Origin: Nitrospirota bacterium
GTDB lineage: Bacteria; Nitrospirota; Thermodesulfovibrionia; Thermodesulfovibrionales; Dissulfurispiraceae
DNA: 48,596 bases
Assembly: GCA_004321915.1 (NCBI GenBank)
Contig: SCQE01000079.1
Coordinates: 1 to 48,596 of the forward strand
Direction of reading: 5' to 3'
The translations under genes and the position numbers were made by a program. Below are positions 34,051 to 41,498 of this stretch, in pieces; position 1 is the first letter of the stretch; each line of letters starts with the position of its first letter. Under the pieces are notes generated by a model. That model was not told where the DNA came from, did no database searches, and was given only the letters and a program-made list of their open reading frames with translations.

Positions 34051-34072
34051 ACGGACGGATTCGACGCATTGA
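34051..34072 (+). repeat. 22-bp direct repeat, right copy
   Basis: Identical to 30528-30549 and in the same orientation. It ends 26 bases before the likely -10 box of the liv operon, so the cassette lies directly against that promoter. Confidence 0.9.
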
Positions 34073-34097
34073 AATTATTCGCCTTATCAGTTAAGCT

Positions 34098-34103
34098 TAT
34101 AAT
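34098..34103 (+). promoter_or_regulatory. likely livK -10 box
   Basis: A perfect TATAAT lies 42 bases upstream of the livK ATG. The matching -35 region (TTATTC, 17 bases upstream) is poor, so an activator may be needed or the original -35 may have been altered by the neighbouring insertion. Confidence 0.4.
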
Positions 34104-34145
34104 ACTTCGATAAGCAAAATTAATATGCATACAAGGGGAGGAAAA

Positions 34146-35333
34146 ATGAAACGACTGCTTTTTGTTCTGACGATTGTTTGTGCCGTGACCGCTTTTTCCG
34201 CAAATCTTTTTGCCGCAGATTTCAACCTCAGTATTCCGCTGCCGCTTACCGGCAAACAGGCGAAGTTCGGCGAACTTATGAAGCGTTCTTACGAGATAGC
34301 AGCCGAAGAGATAAACGCCAAAGGCGGAATAAAGAAGCAGAAGCTTGTGCTTTCATTCGAAGACTCCGGCGCAAAGCCGGAAACAGCGCGGGCCATCGTA
34401 GAAAAGCTTATCGATGTCAAAAAACAGCCTGTCATAGTCGGCGAATATACATCTGCTTGCGCTAAAGCCGTCGCGGCGGTCGCTGAAGAAAGAAAGACCC
34501 CGTATCTCGTTGTGGCGAGCGCTGACGACGACATAACAAAACAGAAATACAAATATGTCTTCAGGCAGAATCAGGTCAATTCGCATTACGGTGACGGGGT
34601 CGCTTCATATTTAAAGGAAGTGGCAAAACCGAAAACAATGGCCATACTTTATGAAAGCTCGGCTTTCGGGACCTCAGGCGCCGAAGCAATGGTGAAAGAC
34701 GCAGCCGCGCTTGGAATAAAGGTGGTGCTTAAAGAGAAATACGAAGCCGGCGCGCTCGACTTCAAGCCCATTCTTTCAAAGGTCAAGAAGGAAAACCCAG
34801 ATGTGCTCTATATGATCTCTTATGTCATGGACGCTTCCCTGCTTATGAAACAGATAAAAGAGTTGAGGATCGACCTGAAACTCTTTGCCGGCGGCGCTGC
34901 AGGCTTTGCGATACCCGAGTTTATCGGCAATGCAAAAGACGCGGCCAACTATGTTATAAGCGCAACGCTCTGGACACAGAAACTTAACTATCCGGGCGCA
35001 AAAGAGTACGCAGAAAAATACAAAAAGAAATACGGCGATTACCCTTCATATCACGGGGCGTCCGCTTATTCCGCCATGTTCGTCATGAAAGATGCGCTCG
35101 AAAGGGCAAAAGACTGGACTCAGGACAAGATCAGGGACGCCATGAAAGCAACAAACCTGAAGACCGCATTCGGTCCGATAAAGTTTGAGGACAAGGAAGG
35201 CTATCAGAACCAGAATTTCATGGACACCTTCGTTATTCAGGTCCAGAAAGGCGAGTTCGAAACGATATGGCCGAAGCAGTATAAGAGCAAAGACTACATA
35301 TATCCTATCCCTGCTTGGAAAGACAGAAAATAA
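34146..35333 (+). CDS. livK: branched-chain amino acid ABC transporter binding protein
   Basis: The 395-residue protein has a signal peptide (MKRLLFVLTIVCAVTAFSANLFA, cleaved before ADF) and a Leu/Ile/Val-binding type I periplasmic fold: FNLSIPLPLTGKQAKFGELM at the N-terminus and SFEDSGAKPETARAIVEKLI after it. The start is set at 34146 because AGGGGAGG lies 5-6 bases upstream; an ATG at 34125 adds seven non-signal residues. It is the first gene of a five-gene ABC operon with its own likely promoter. Ligands of this family include Leu, Ile and Val but also other amides and short acids, so the substrate is not certain. Confidence 0.93.
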   Translation: MKRLLFVLTIVCAVTAFSANLFAADFNLSIPLPLTGKQAKFGELMKRSYEIAAEEINAKGGIKKQKLVLSFEDSGAKPETARAIVEKLIDVKKQPVIVGEYTSACAKAVAAVAEERKTPYLVVASADDDITKQKYKYVFRQNQVNSHYGDGVASYLKEVAKPKTMAILYESSAFGTSGAEAMVKDAAALGIKVVLKEKYEAGALDFKPILSKVKKENPDVLYMISYVMDASLLMKQIKELRIDLKLFAGGAAGFAIPEFIGNAKDAANYVISATLWTQKLNYPGAKEYAEKYKKKYGDYPSYHGASAYSAMFVMKDALERAKDWTQDKIRDAMKATNLKTAFGPIKFEDKEGYQNQNFMDTFVIQVQKGEFETIWPKQYKSKDYIYPIPAWKDRK

Positions 35334-35365
35334 ATGCTGCGTAACGAAGACGTGCGGAGCGTAAA

Positions 35366-36286
35366 ATGACCTCTCCCCAGCTTGAAGTCCTGTTGCAGAC
35401 CATAATAGCAGGACTTCTGCTGGGCGGACTTTACGCGCTCATAGGCATAGGCATGACGCTCATAATGGGCGTTATGAAGATCATCAACTTGGCCCACGGC
35501 GAACTGATGATGGTGGCAATGTACATAGCCTATGTGCTCTATTCGTCGTTCCATATCGACCCCTACCTATCGGTCTTTTTGGCAGCGCCGGTCCTTTTTC
35601 TGCTCGGTGTCTTGCTGCAAAAATACCTTATAACCCCTGTGCTGCGCGTGGACGCAATAATCCCCGAAAATCAGGTCATCCTGACCGTAGGCATAGGCAT
35701 GGTCCTTTCAAACGTCGCGGCCATTATTTTCAGTTCAGACTACCGTTCGACCCCGGTCGATTACTCGACAAAGGCATGGTACCTGACCGACATCTGGAAA
35801 GGCTCGCCCATAGAGCTTTCGCTTTCGATGCCGTGGTCCGTATCTTTTGTGTTTGCCGTGCTCATTACTGTCGCGCTCTGGTTTTTCCTCGCCAAGACCG
35901 ATCTGGGCAAATCGATACGCGCGACCGCTCAGGACAAGGATGCCGCAACCCTGATGGGCGTAAATGTCGGATTTATGCGCATAGTATCTTTCGGGCTCGG
36001 CTCGTCTCTGGTCGGCGCTGCGGGCTGCCTCTTCATCCCGATTTATTATTTGTATCCGGATCTGGGTGGCCAGTTCACTCTTATCGCTTTTGTCATCACG
36101 ATATTAGGCGGACTGGGTTCGACCGTCGGCGCGATAGTAGGCGGGCTTATACTCGGCGTGTTCGAGTCCTTGACCGCGACCTATATAGGCATGGGCTGGG
36201 CCCCTGTAGGCAGGTTCGTGATATTCGTGCTTGCCCTGATATTCATCCCCGGCGGAATACTATCGCTCTTTAAGAGGCGCCGGTGA
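35366..36286 (+). CDS. livH: branched-chain amino acid ABC permease LivH
   Basis: The 306-residue inner-membrane protein has the LivH pattern at its beginning (LLQTIIAGLLLGGLYALIGIGMTLIMGVMKIINLAHGELMM, about residues 7-48) and further helices ending with GGLGSTVGAIVGGLILGVFES. It forms half of the translocation channel. It lies 32 bases after livK and overlaps livM by one base or a few bases, depending on the livM start. Confidence 0.95.
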   Translation: MTSPQLEVLLQTIIAGLLLGGLYALIGIGMTLIMGVMKIINLAHGELMMVAMYIAYVLYSSFHIDPYLSVFLAAPVLFLLGVLLQKYLITPVLRVDAIIPENQVILTVGIGMVLSNVAAIIFSSDYRSTPVDYSTKAWYLTDIWKGSPIELSLSMPWSVSFVFAVLITVALWFFLAKTDLGKSIRATAQDKDAATLMGVNVGFMRIVSFGLGSSLVGAAGCLFIPIYYLYPDLGGQFTLIAFVITILGGLGSTVGAIVGGLILGVFESLTATYIGMGWAPVGRFVIFVLALIFIPGGILSLFKRRR

Positions 36287-37230
36287 TGGACCTTAAAAAA
36301 TACGCTCCCTTCATAATTTTAGGACTGCTTGCGCTGCTGCCGTTGACCGGGATCAGCACCTATATGCTGCATGTGCTCATCATCGTGATAATGTGGTCGG
36401 TGATAGGCATGGCATGGAACCTGCTCGGGGGATACTGCGGACAGGTCTCTTTCGGCCACGCGGCATTCTTCGGAATGGGCGCATATACCGCAGGGCTTTT
36501 GTACGAAAAACTCGGCATGTCGGCATGGTGGGGATTACCGATCAGTGTTCCGGTTGTCACGGTATTTGCGCTGGTAATGGGCTTTATCTTCCTGAGGCTG
36601 AGAGGGCCGTTTTTTGCGCTCGGCACCCTCGCAATGGGCGTCATTCTTAGAATAACCGCCGAGAACCTCACGGGCTTTACAGGCGGGGACCTCGGCATTA
36701 TGATACGCGAAAGAACATGGGTCGACAAGACATGGTATTTCTATATAATCCTGATCCTTGCCGCCGTGACCTACTATGTGATTAAAAAAGTCGTGGAATC
36801 GAAGCTGGGCTACTATTTCGTAGCGATAAGGGAAGATCAGGATGCAGCGGAATCCCTCGGCATAGACACCACTCTTTATAAGACGATAGCCCTCTGCCTT
36901 AGCGCCGTTATTACGGGACTGGCAGGCGCATTTTATATGAATTACATGGGCTACATAGACCCGAAGGTTGTGTTCGCCCTGCACGACATATCCGTAGTGA
37001 CCATCATGGTCGTGATGGTAGGCGGAGTAGCCACATTCTCAGGGCCGATAATCGGCGCGCTGATAATGGTCCTGCTCGCCGAAGTAATACGCTCCATACC
37101 TAAACTGGGCATGGCGCACCACACATTCTTCGGAATACTCCTGATAGTAATAATCATCTTCCTGCCGAACGGTATAGCCGGAGATTGGCCGAAGCTCAAG
37201 AAAATCTTCGCAAAAGGAAAAACTGCATGA
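36286..37230 (+). CDS. livM: branched-chain amino acid ABC permease LivM
   Basis: The 314-residue protein has the LivM pattern: WSVIGMAWNLLGGYCGQVSFGHAAFFGMGAY (about residues 38-68) and GGVATFSGPIIGALIMVLLAEVI near the end. It forms the other half of the channel. The ATG at 36286 shares its first base with the last base of the livH stop codon; a GTG one codon earlier at 36283 is possible. It overlaps livG by 4 bases. Confidence 0.95.
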   Translation: MDLKKYAPFIILGLLALLPLTGISTYMLHVLIIVIMWSVIGMAWNLLGGYCGQVSFGHAAFFGMGAYTAGLLYEKLGMSAWWGLPISVPVVTVFALVMGFIFLRLRGPFFALGTLAMGVILRITAENLTGFTGGDLGIMIRERTWVDKTWYFYIILILAAVTYYVIKKVVESKLGYYFVAIREDQDAAESLGIDTTLYKTIALCLSAVITGLAGAFYMNYMGYIDPKVVFALHDISVVTIMVVMVGGVATFSGPIIGALIMVLLAEVIRSIPKLGMAHHTFFGILLIVIIIFLPNGIAGDWPKLKKIFAKGKTA

Positions 37231-37952
37231 CCGCTATGCTGGAAGTCAAAGGCGTATCGAGGTTCTTCGGCGGGCTTGCGGCTGTCAATGATGTTTCTTT
37301 CCACGTTAACAAGGGCGAAATATTGGCGCTTATCGGTCCGAACGGCGCAGGCAAGACCACGCTCTTTAACGTCGTCGACGGCTTTTATCCCCCCTCAAGG
37401 GGCGAGGTCCTCTTTAAAGGTCAGCTCATATCCAACCGCAAGCCGCACCAGATATGCAAACTGGGCATAGCAAGGACCTTTCAGGTGGTCAAGCCTCTCC
37501 AGAGAATGTCGGTCCTCGATAACGTCATCGCCTCGGCATTTCTGAGGTCAAAGAACAAATCCGAAGCTCAGGATATTGCGGTCGAGACCATGAAATTTAC
37601 GGACCTGTACGATGACAAGGATGTGATTTCGAAAAGTCTTCCTCTAGGAAAGAGAAAACGGCTCGAAATAGCTAGAGCGCTTGCGACAAGACCGGAAATG
37701 CTGCTTCTCGACGAATCGTTTGCGGGGCTTAATCACGCCGAATTGAATGTTTCGATCGAGATTATCCGGAAGATAAAAGAAAAGGGCATAACCATAATGA
37801 TAATAGAGCACCATATGAAGGTGATAATGGCCATCTCGGACAGGATAGTTGTTTTAAGCTACGGTGAAAAACTTGCCGAGGGCACGCCTGCCGAAATAAG
37901 GGAAAATCCTGCGGTCATCGAAGCGTACCTCGGAGAGGCGCAGAATGCTTGA
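37227..37952 (+). CDS. livG: branched-chain amino acid ABC ATPase LivG
   Basis: The 241-residue ATPase has Walker A LIGPNGAGKTT (near residue 36), the signature region SLPLGKRKRLEIARALATRPEMLLLDESFAGL with Walker B, and the switch His in MIIEHHMK. The signature reads SLPLGKRKRLE, with Leu-Gly-Lys in place of the usual Ser-Gly-Gly; LivG-type proteins often have Tyr/Leu-Gly there, so this is acceptable. The Walker B Glu is followed by SFAGL, where LivG usually has P. The ATG at 37227 overlaps the livM stop; upstream in-frame codons are part of livM. Confidence 0.93.
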   Translation: MTAMLEVKGVSRFFGGLAAVNDVSFHVNKGEILALIGPNGAGKTTLFNVVDGFYPPSRGEVLFKGQLISNRKPHQICKLGIARTFQVVKPLQRMSVLDNVIASAFLRSKNKSEAQDIAVETMKFTDLYDDKDVISKSLPLGKRKRLEIARALATRPEMLLLDESFAGLNHAELNVSIEIIRKIKEKGITIMIIEHHMKVIMAISDRIVVLSYGEKLAEGTPAEIRENPAVIEAYLGEAQNA

Positions 37953-38649
37953 GATAAAAAACATCAATGTGTTTTACGGCGATGTTCAGGTCATACGGGA
38001 CATCTCGTTCAAGGTCAATGAAGGGGAAATCGTGGCCCTTGTCGGAGCAAACGGCGCGGGCAAATCAACGACCCTCAAAACCATATCGGGGCTGGTAAAA
38101 CCCGAAAGCGGAGAAATAATATTCAACGGAACACATCTTGCCAAGGTTGAGCCGTACAGGCTTATCGAACACGGCATAGTCCATGTGCCCGAGGGCAGAA
38201 GGCTCTTTGTAGATATGTCGGTGGAAGAAAATCTGGACATGGGCTCCCTAAAAGGTGCGGCAAAAGCGGAACGGGAAAAGACCAGAGAAATGGTTTACAA
38301 ACTCTTCCCGCGCCTGCTCGAAAGAAAGAAACAACTCGGAGGCACCCTAAGCGGCGGCGAGCAGCAGATGCTTGCGATAGGCAGGGGCTTGATGTCCAAA
38401 CCCAAGCTTATGATGTTCGACGAACCGTCTCTCGGTCTGGCGCCGATTCTGGTCAGGGAGATATTCAGTATACTCGGAAATATCAGGGAAGAAGGCACGA
38501 CCGTTCTCATTGTAGAGCAGAATGTAAAACAGACCCTTTCGATTTCCGATAGGGCGTATGTGCTCGAAAACGGCAGAGTAGTCATCGAAGGCACAGGCGC
38601 CGATCTTCTTAACGACGAGCATGTTAAAAAGGCTTATTTAGGAGTTTAA
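37945..38649 (+). CDS. livF: branched-chain amino acid ABC ATPase LivF
   Basis: The 234-residue ATPase has Walker A LVGANGAGKSTTLKTISGL (near residue 35), the signature TLSGGEQQMLAIGRGL, Walker B LMMFDEPSLGLAP and the switch region IVEQNVKQ, where Gln-Asn replaces the usual His as in other LivF proteins. It pairs with LivG. It overlaps the livG end by 8 bases and is followed at 15 bases by a CBS-ACT gene with a strong AAGGAGG ribosome site. Confidence 0.95.
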   Translation: MLEIKNINVFYGDVQVIRDISFKVNEGEIVALVGANGAGKSTTLKTISGLVKPESGEIIFNGTHLAKVEPYRLIEHGIVHVPEGRRLFVDMSVEENLDMGSLKGAAKAEREKTREMVYKLFPRLLERKKQLGGTLSGGEQQMLAIGRGLMSKPKLMMFDEPSLGLAPILVREIFSILGNIREEGTTVLIVEQNVKQTLSISDRAYVLENGRVVIEGTGADLLNDEHVKKAYLGV

Positions 38650-38664
38650 CTAAGGAGGCTGAAA

Positions 38665-39309
38665 ATGTTTGTATCTGACTGGATGACAAAAAAGGTTTTT
38701 ACCGTTTGCCCCGACGACAGCGTTTCGGATGCTTTGAAGCTGATGAAAGAAAAAAAGATAAAGCACCTGCCTGTGGTAAAAGACTGCAAAATAAAAGGCA
38801 TAATCTCAGACAGGGACATCAAAGAGTTTACCCCTTCCGCAGCAACAACGCTCGATGTATATGAACTCCACTACCTTCTTGCCAAGGCGAAAGTAAAAGA
38901 CATAATGAAAACGAAGGTCTTGACGACAGGGCCTGAAACGCCTGTGGAAGAAGCGGCAATGATACTTTATGACAATGGTATCGGATGCCTGCCTGTAGAA
39001 GAAAACGGCGCGCTTGCCGGGATAATCTCGGACAAAGACATATTCTGCGTGCTTGTTGACATAACTGGCATCAGGCATGGAGGACACAGGATATCCTTCA
39101 TGATCGAAGACCGCCCCGGTTCGATAAAAGAGGTGGCCGACATTATAAGAAAGCACGGCTTCAGCCTTCAGGGCGTGCTTACGTCTTACGAAAGGGTAAA
39201 AAGCGGACATAGAAACATAGTAATAAGGACCAATATGGCAGGCAGCTTCAAACCCTTAAAAGCCGAACTTGAAAGCGCCTACAAGAACGTCAGAATAACA
39301 AAGGGCTGA
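38665..39309 (+). CDS. CBS-pair and ACT domain protein
   Basis: The 214-residue protein has two CBS motifs (VSDWMTKKVFTVCPDDSVSDAL near the start and VKDIMKTKVLTTGPETPVEEAA near residue 75), each with the adenosine-binding LPV/SDRD or SDKD signatures, and a C-terminal ACT-like domain (ISFMIEDRPGSIKEVADIIRKHG). CBS pairs sense adenine nucleotides and ACT domains often bind amino acids. The gene directly follows livF with a strong ribosome site, so it may adjust transport or metabolism of branched-chain amino acids to energy state. This role is inferred; AcuB is the nearest familiar protein. Confidence 0.85.
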   Translation: MFVSDWMTKKVFTVCPDDSVSDALKLMKEKKIKHLPVVKDCKIKGIISDRDIKEFTPSAATTLDVYELHYLLAKAKVKDIMKTKVLTTGPETPVEEAAMILYDNGIGCLPVEENGALAGIISDKDIFCVLVDITGIRHGGHRISFMIEDRPGSIKEVADIIRKHGFSLQGVLTSYERVKSGHRNIVIRTNMAGSFKPLKAELESAYKNVRITKG

Positions 39310-39337
39310 TCACCCGGAAAAAGCACAAGGGGTTTTT

Positions 39338-40615
39338 ATGAATTTAAGCGGCAACCCGAATACTACCGCCGGAAACACGGCCGGAGCGTCAGAAAAACCG
39401 AAAGTCCCGGTAAGTATAGAATCTTTCCTTTTGGGGTTCAAAGTCCCGTTCGATGTTTATACCAAGGAAGGCAGCGGGTATTCCTGCGTCCTAAGAAAAT
39501 GGACCAAATTCGATCAGGATGTAAAAACATCTTTAAAGTCTAAAGGCATCCTGTATCTGTATGTTGAAGGCGACCCGTCTCAAGTCAGAGAGTTTTTCAA
39601 GGCCCCCCCGGCCGCCTCTGCGGCCGCAGCTAAGCCTGCAGAGCCCGATTATACGTCATACACAAAGACCAAAGATGAATTTCATCATGTAAGCAAACTT
39701 GTTTTTGCTGTAGGTTCCAAGGTGAATTTCAGCATATACAACAATGTCGGCACCCGGTTCGCCCCCCTTATAGAAACCGCTGCGGACAGACATGTCCCTG
39801 TTATGGAAAATATTAAGGCCGTTTCGGGAGGTTTGGCCATAAAAGTTTCGGACATAAAATTATTCCGGGAATATATTTTCGGTCTGTCCAAAACATCCTC
39901 ATCCGACAGTTCTGCCGTCCAAGCCAAGATTGCCGGAATAAAAGAAGGCGCAAAAATGAACATCAGGGATTTTCTGTCAGACCCCGGCAGCCCTAAAAAT
40001 ATAGATGGGGTCGTGATTTCCGCCAATCAGATAATAAGTGTGTTGAGACGAAAAGAAGCGACCCTCAGCAGTATGCTTACCGTGAACGCCGGTGACATGC
40101 ATTTGTACAATCACTCCACCAATGTTGCCGTTATGTCAACCGCCATTGCGCTTGCCATGGGCATGGACCAAGGCCAGATCGAGAAGCTTGCGATAGGGGC
40201 GATGATGCATGATGTCGGGAAGAAAAATTTACAGTCATCCATATTGCATAAGAGAGAGGTGCTTACAAACGAAGAATTTTCGATGTGGAAAAAACATGTC
40301 ACGGACGGCATCAGCATTATACAGAACAACGGGATCCCCCGCGATGCCATCGTCGGGGTGCAGCAGCACCACGAGCGCGTATCCGGCCTCGGTTATCCGT
40401 TCGGCTTAAAAGGGATAGCCATTACACCGTTCGGCAAAATATTGTCACTCGTAGATTGTTACGACGCATTGACCACAAGACGACCGTTTAAGCAACCGCT
40501 CACCCCATTCGCGGCGCTTGAGAAAATACTTAAAGAGACGGCAGACAAAGGCAACTTTGACCCGGAACTGGTGAAACTGCTCGTAAAGATACTGAAGGGT
40601 CAGGGGCGCATATAG
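39338..40615 (+). CDS. HD-GYP domain protein, probable c-di-GMP phosphodiesterase
   Basis: The 425-residue protein has a C-terminal HD-GYP domain: the HD pair in GAMMHDVGKKNLQSSILHK (near residue 290), HHERVSGLGYPFGLKG with the GYP element (near residue 340), and a final metal-binding Asp in LSLVDCYDALTTRRP. These enzymes hydrolyse cyclic di-GMP to GMP. The first 200 residues have no membrane helix and contain a PilZ-like or unknown beta-rich part (VPVSIESFLLGFKVPFDVY); an Ala-rich linker (APPAASAAAAKPAEP) follows at about residue 90. It lies 28 bases after the CBS-ACT gene. The missing Phe or other variations of the motif were not examined in detail. Confidence 0.9.
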   Translation: MNLSGNPNTTAGNTAGASEKPKVPVSIESFLLGFKVPFDVYTKEGSGYSCVLRKWTKFDQDVKTSLKSKGILYLYVEGDPSQVREFFKAPPAASAAAAKPAEPDYTSYTKTKDEFHHVSKLVFAVGSKVNFSIYNNVGTRFAPLIETAADRHVPVMENIKAVSGGLAIKVSDIKLFREYIFGLSKTSSSDSSAVQAKIAGIKEGAKMNIRDFLSDPGSPKNIDGVVISANQIISVLRRKEATLSSMLTVNAGDMHLYNHSTNVAVMSTAIALAMGMDQGQIEKLAIGAMMHDVGKKNLQSSILHKREVLTNEEFSMWKKHVTDGISIIQNNGIPRDAIVGVQQHHERVSGLGYPFGLKGIAITPFGKILSLVDCYDALTTRRPFKQPLTPFAALEKILKETADKGNFDPELVKLLVKILKGQGRI

Positions 40616-40660
40616 GCATATTCCAGCTTTGGGCATTACCGGAATACCGAAAAGTCATCT

Positions 40661-40930
40661 ATGAAATATTATCTGCTATTTTCATTGTTATTAATATCAT
40701 CGCCCGCCTTCGGTGCGGAAAATTGTTCCATGTTCGACGGCAAATGCAAAGATTCCTGCGCTGAAAACGAATCGACTGAACAAGGCGCTTTTCTGGACTG
40801 CACCGAAAAACAGGAGTGCTGTGTCCAGAAAAAGGAAACGAAAAAGAATGCGGCAACTGATACGTCATCCCCTGAGAAAAGAGGGAGTACGATAGAGAAA
40901 AAAGACAACAAGCCCGGAATCAAGCATTAA
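40661..40930 (+). CDS. small secreted Cys-rich protein
   Basis: The 89-residue protein has a clear signal peptide (MKYYLLFSLLLISSPAFGA) and six Cys in the first 40 residues of the mature part, spaced C-x6-C-x3-C-x13-C-x5-CC. The rest is a low-complexity hydrophilic tail rich in Lys, Thr, Ser and Glu. The Cys pattern resembles beta-defensins and other disulfide-stapled peptides, but no homology can be shown from one sequence. Periplasmic or secreted location is likely. It lies 45 bases after the HD-GYP gene, on the same strand, upstream of a tRNA gene. Function unknown. Confidence 0.65.
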   Translation: MKYYLLFSLLLISSPAFGAENCSMFDGKCKDSCAENESTEQGAFLDCTEKQECCVQKKETKKNAATDTSSPEKRGSTIEKKDNKPGIKH

Positions 40931-40980
40931 GTTTTTAATAGAAACTGCTACAATTCTGCTACATTATTGGCTGTCAACGT

Positions 40981-41010
40981 TTGAACAAAGGGCTGAAAAT
41001 GCTTTAAAAT
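40981..41010 (+). promoter_or_regulatory. promoter of tRNA-Leu
   Basis: TTGAAC (40981-40986) and TAAAAT (41005-41010) are 18 bases apart and end 7 bases before the tRNA gene. Both boxes match the sigma70 consensus at four or five of six positions. Confidence 0.5.
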
Positions 41011-41017
41011 CAACTGA

Positions 41018-41102
41018 GCGAGAGTGGCGGAACTGGCAGACGCGCTGGACTTAGGATCCAGTGGGGAAACCTGTAGGGGTTCAACTCCCCTCTCTCGCAC
41101 CA
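41018..41102 (+). tRNA. tRNA-Leu (anticodon UAG)
   Basis: The 85-base gene folds into a class II tRNA. Acceptor arms GCGAGAG and CTCTCGC pair perfectly and are followed by A and an encoded CCA. The anticodon stem CTGGA/TCCAG holds the loop CTTAGGA, so the anticodon is TAG and reads CUN leucine codons. A long variable arm (TGGGGAAACCTGTA) and the T-arm AGGGG-TTCAACT-CCCCT are present. Confidence 0.97.
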
Positions 41103-41122
41103 CTTTACTATAGGGGGGCAAA

Positions 41123-41488
41123 ATGGGGAAATTTTTTATATGCTGCGCCACGGCAATCGTATTCAGCGCGTCGATAGCATACGCGGCAGACTGGAGGCTT
41201 TACTCGGCCAATGATGTTTACAAATACTTTTACGATGCCGCCGGCATAAAGCGCACCGGTCACAATATTTTTAAGGTCAGGGCAAAGGAAGTTGCCGGGA
41301 GCAATATGACTAAGGTGTTGACAGAGATAAACTGTTCCACAAAAGAGATCAGGGTACACTCGATCACCATTTTTGACGTGGCCACAAACAAAACCATCGC
41401 CTCTTACAAGTATGATTCTCCGCCGTGGGATTTCATTCACCCCGAACCTGAAGGAGAGTCTCTGATAAAAGCTATCTGTAAAAAATAG
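41123..41488 (+). CDS. small secreted protein, surface-adhesin-E-like
   Basis: The 121-residue protein has a signal peptide (MGKFFICCATAIVFSASIAYA, cleaved before ADW). The mature part begins with a Trp and continues with KYFYDAAGIKRTGHNIFKVRAKEV, then EINCSTKEIRVHSITIFD, and ends HPEPEGESLIKAICKK. The paired Cys near the middle and the end, and the strand pattern, resemble the surface-adhesin protein E domain found in many small periplasmic proteins. Its job in this organism is unknown. A GGGGGGC-type ribosome site precedes the ATG. It sits between tRNA-Leu and the convergent kinase gene. Confidence 0.7.
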   Translation: MGKFFICCATAIVFSASIAYAADWRLYSANDVYKYFYDAAGIKRTGHNIFKVRAKEVAGSNMTKVLTEINCSTKEIRVHSITIFDVATNKTIASYKYDSPPWDFIHPEPEGESLIKAICKK

Positions 41489-41498
41489 CCGGATTGTT

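Larger units (their letters stand above)
30528..34072. mobile_element. candidate defence cassette flanked by 22-bp direct repeats
   Basis: A perfect 22-bp direct repeat brackets 3.5 kb containing two minus-strand genes: a membrane NACHT-type NTPase and a zinc-ribbon/DUF4145-like protein. The flanking genes (biosynthetic operon on the left, liv operon on the right) would be about 250 bases apart without the segment. The repeat length fits a site-specific recombination core better than a transposon target duplication. No integrase, resolvase or transposase is inside, so the segment would be mobilised in trans or has lost its recombinase. The NTPase belongs to a family with known anti-phage members. 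The cassette reading is inference. Confidence 0.55.

Noticed and set aside
33876-34130. 84-codon minus-strand frame before livK
   Set aside because: It runs across the right 22-bp repeat and the livK promoter region, has no ribosome site, and reads like noncoding sequence.
40459-40471. Partial match to the 22-bp repeat in the HD-GYP gene (CGACGCATTGA)
   Set aside because: Only 11 bases match and they encode a conserved part of the HD-GYP domain, so it is chance.
40948-41151. 67-codon frame antisense to tRNA-Leu
   Set aside because: The RERGVEPLQVSPLDPKSSAS wording is the familiar false frame produced by reading a tRNA backwards.
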